Source: Rhabdornis inornatus (lineage: Eukaryota; Chordata; Aves; Passeriformes; Rhabdornithidae). Taken from it: a stretch of 64,000 nt of DNA. Position 1 is the first letter of the stretch; each line of letters opens with the position of its first letter. The translations under genes and the position numbers were made by a program. This document shows, one piece after another, positions 61,966 through 64,000 of the stretch. Under the pieces are notes generated by a model that did not search any database, was not told the origin of the DNA, and saw only the letters and a list, made by a program, of their open reading frames with translations. The stretch is from the NCBI GenBank assembly GCA_013397075.1, contig VWZS01000321.1:62001-126000 (forward strand), read 5' to 3'.

Positions 61966-64000
61966 GTTACTAAAAATCTCAGTAAACAAACATCCCTTTC
62001 CATCCAAGTCCTTTAGTGCTCATTCCAAAGGCAGACTGAGCCCAGGATTAGCTGCCTTAGACACTGGATGTCACTGTTGCAGCACTGAGAGCTTTGGTGT
62101 TTTATATGGAAACAGCCAGAAACTACACTTGTATTTTATTCCTACATTATTATTATTATTGCTTTGCATTCCTGCTCAGGCTGCAGTCAGTGTGATTTTT
62201 GTCATAAGTTTAAATATTTACAAGTATTCAAGCCTGAGGATAATTTCTGCTTTCAGGGGAAAATATTTCATTAAACTTCTAAAACTCTTTCTTTTTTACT
62301 TTAAAAGTGCACCCTTTTTTATTTCCACTGCTCTGATAAGAGATTTTTTTCTGAATATCTTTTATGTATGCACAGTATACATGTTTTTGCCATAACATAT
62401 GTGCACACACATATATACACACCATACCAGAATAATATACTTATTTATGAATACATATACGGAATTGATATAATATTTATTTAATCATTCCAAAATAACT
62501 TCTGGTTGGTTTAATGTAAGCTGCAAATTTAAATTACTGACTACTGCAAAATCTAAAATACCTACCCCTTGCTTTAACTGAGACAAGGCTAAGTAGTGCA
62601 AGAAACACAACTTCACATGATCAGAATGTTGAAAATTGACTAATTTAAACATGCATGTAGCTTACATTGTCGGGCGCTTCTTGCATGGGTTTTTCCAATC
62701 CCCCCTGAAATGTGTTCTAGCAGCACCAAAAGCATCAATTACAAGTATACTCTGGCAGTATTATTTAGCTCTTTCTAACTCTCGGTTAAATGAAACAAAT
62801 TGAAATTAAATGGAACATGCTTTTAGATAGAAAACCACAAAACAAGTAGAAATTCCCATGCATTGGACTTTCTACTGATTTCTCAGAAAGCTGTGAGCAC
62901 TCCTGTATTTTCTTTATCTTGGCATAGGATAAATAGAAGTGAAAGTTATTTTATTTTCAGAGAACGTGACTGGGAGGCACTAGTTACAGTTGCTCCTAGT
63001 CTGCACCCAGGCCACCTTCCATGTCATTTTGGGTTTTTCAATATGCCAGCTTCTCCCAGGCTGAGCCTTCCCCTGTGGTGTGGCTGGTGAATAAATCAGC
63101 TACAGGAGCTGCACAAGCCATAAGGAACAGCAGCAGGAGTCCCACAGCATGTCAGGAGAGTATTTTAAGAGTATGAATACGTGAGGGAGGTGGCAACTGA
63201 GGACACCACCATGTGCTGACAGTTCTGGGGAGCATGAGCAGCCTGTGAGAGGCATTTCCTGGCAGACAGAGCTGGACCCAGCCCAGCTGCCACAGGGTCA
63301 GACCTGCTGCCTTCTGCTCCCCCCAGCCCCACCGTGGGTACCCTCACACCAGGAGTGCCTCCCAGCATCCCTGCCCCACTTGTCACTTCTGCTCCATCAC
63401 CTCCTGGCTCTTCATGCCTACGCCAGACACGGGAAGGCAACCCAGGCACACACACAGAGGAAATCTGTTTTCCAACCTGCTAAAAACCAAAATAAAGCAT
63501 TACCAACGACTACTGTGAAAGACCTGCGCTTCCTGGGGCTGGCTGCTTCCTCCCCAGCTCACTGACTTGCAGTCTTCCAGGTGTACATTTGGAGAGGAAA
63601 AGGCTTCTCTAGGAATTGCAGAGACAGCAAAAGTCGTTTGGGAAACACCACCTAAACTTTGGCTCTTATCAGTTGCTATCCTAAGTATCTAAGACAGCAT
63701 CTCTAAGCAAAACATTTCAAGTGTGTTCAGAAGAATTCCTTAGACAGCTAAACCCAGCCAGTTATTCCTGTGACAGTTACTGCAGTGCACATGCTTACCA
63801 GGGAACAATTATTTAGACAGTGATTACAACTCAGAACAATTCTCTCTGTCCTTTACCAAGTTCCTGCCCTCTGAGAAACTGGAAACAATCTGTGTTTCAC
63901 AGATGACAGAGCACTAGCCCATCTTCACCAATGCTTATATTGCCCAGCAGTGCGAAAAAGATTTTTATTCTTTTAGAATTCAATATTACTTTTCTGGTAA

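Larger units (their letters stand above)
56421..64000. other. Intergenic DNA upstream of TFPI
   Basis: No gene, RNA gene or intact transposon is recognised. In human the next gene in this direction is GULP1, far away, so a gene-poor stretch is expected. Frames up to 143 codons (for example 61964-62395 plus) have no family features. It includes a short imperfect direct repeat at 58111-58160, a 19-bp tandem duplication at 61931-61965 and a TTA run near 62148-62160. Confidence 0.55.

Noticed and set aside
61964..62395. 143-codon plus frame rich in Phe and Leu
   Set aside because: Hydrophobicity follows from the T-rich sequence. There is no supported start, splice site or homologue that I recognise.

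Overview
The window is vertebrate nuclear DNA, most likely from a bird. It is AT-rich, its coding exons are small and separated by kilobase introns, and one decayed CR1-type retroelement end is visible near 45.5 kb. There is no bacterial-style gene packing; nearly all open frames of 60-150 codons are chance frames in non-coding DNA.

The one gene that can be read with certainty is TFPI (tissue factor pathway inhibitor) on the minus strand, from a GC-rich first exon near 56.1-56.4 kb to a polyadenylation signal at 21975-21980. I could place exon boundaries for the signal-peptide exon (46137-46256), Kunitz 1 (38546-38746), a 39-nt linker (32548-32586), Kunitz 2 (29322-29498), two paralogous Kunitz 2-Kunitz 3 linker exons (28096-28227 and 27518-27610), an alternative TFPI-beta-type terminal exon (26764-26861), Kunitz 3 (22583-22765) and the basic C-terminal tail of TFPI-alpha (22128-22240). 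All internal coding exons are phase 1-1. The joined alpha frame is 1053 nt (350 residues plus stop) with both linker exons; the beta frame is 855 nt (284 residues plus stop). The three P1 residues (Lys, Arg, Arg) and all 18 Kunitz cysteines are present.

Unusual points in TFPI are: a duplicated linker exon, one copy of which also carries an in-frame 39-bp tandem duplication; a GC donor after Kunitz 1 overlapping a GT donor four bases downstream; a beta-type terminal exon with its own poly(A) signal; a short hydrophobic read-through tail after Kunitz 2; and an in-frame upstream ATG in exon 1.

Below TFPI lies a CpG island (about 16.13-16.76 kb) with a perfect minus-strand donor at its edge. By human synteny (CALCRL lies just downstream of TFPI on the same strand) this is probably the first, non-coding exon of CALCRL, so 1-16.27 kb would be its first intron(s). 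No CALCRL coding exon was found. Between the two genes, at 18.46-18.90 kb, is a GC-rich block with a CTCF-like motif, a perfect palindrome and an exon-like minus-strand donor, which may be a boundary element or alternative promoter. Three exon-like segments of unknown nature lie on the plus strand at 13.47-15.20 kb. From 56.42 to 64.0 kb is upstream intergenic DNA with no recognised gene.
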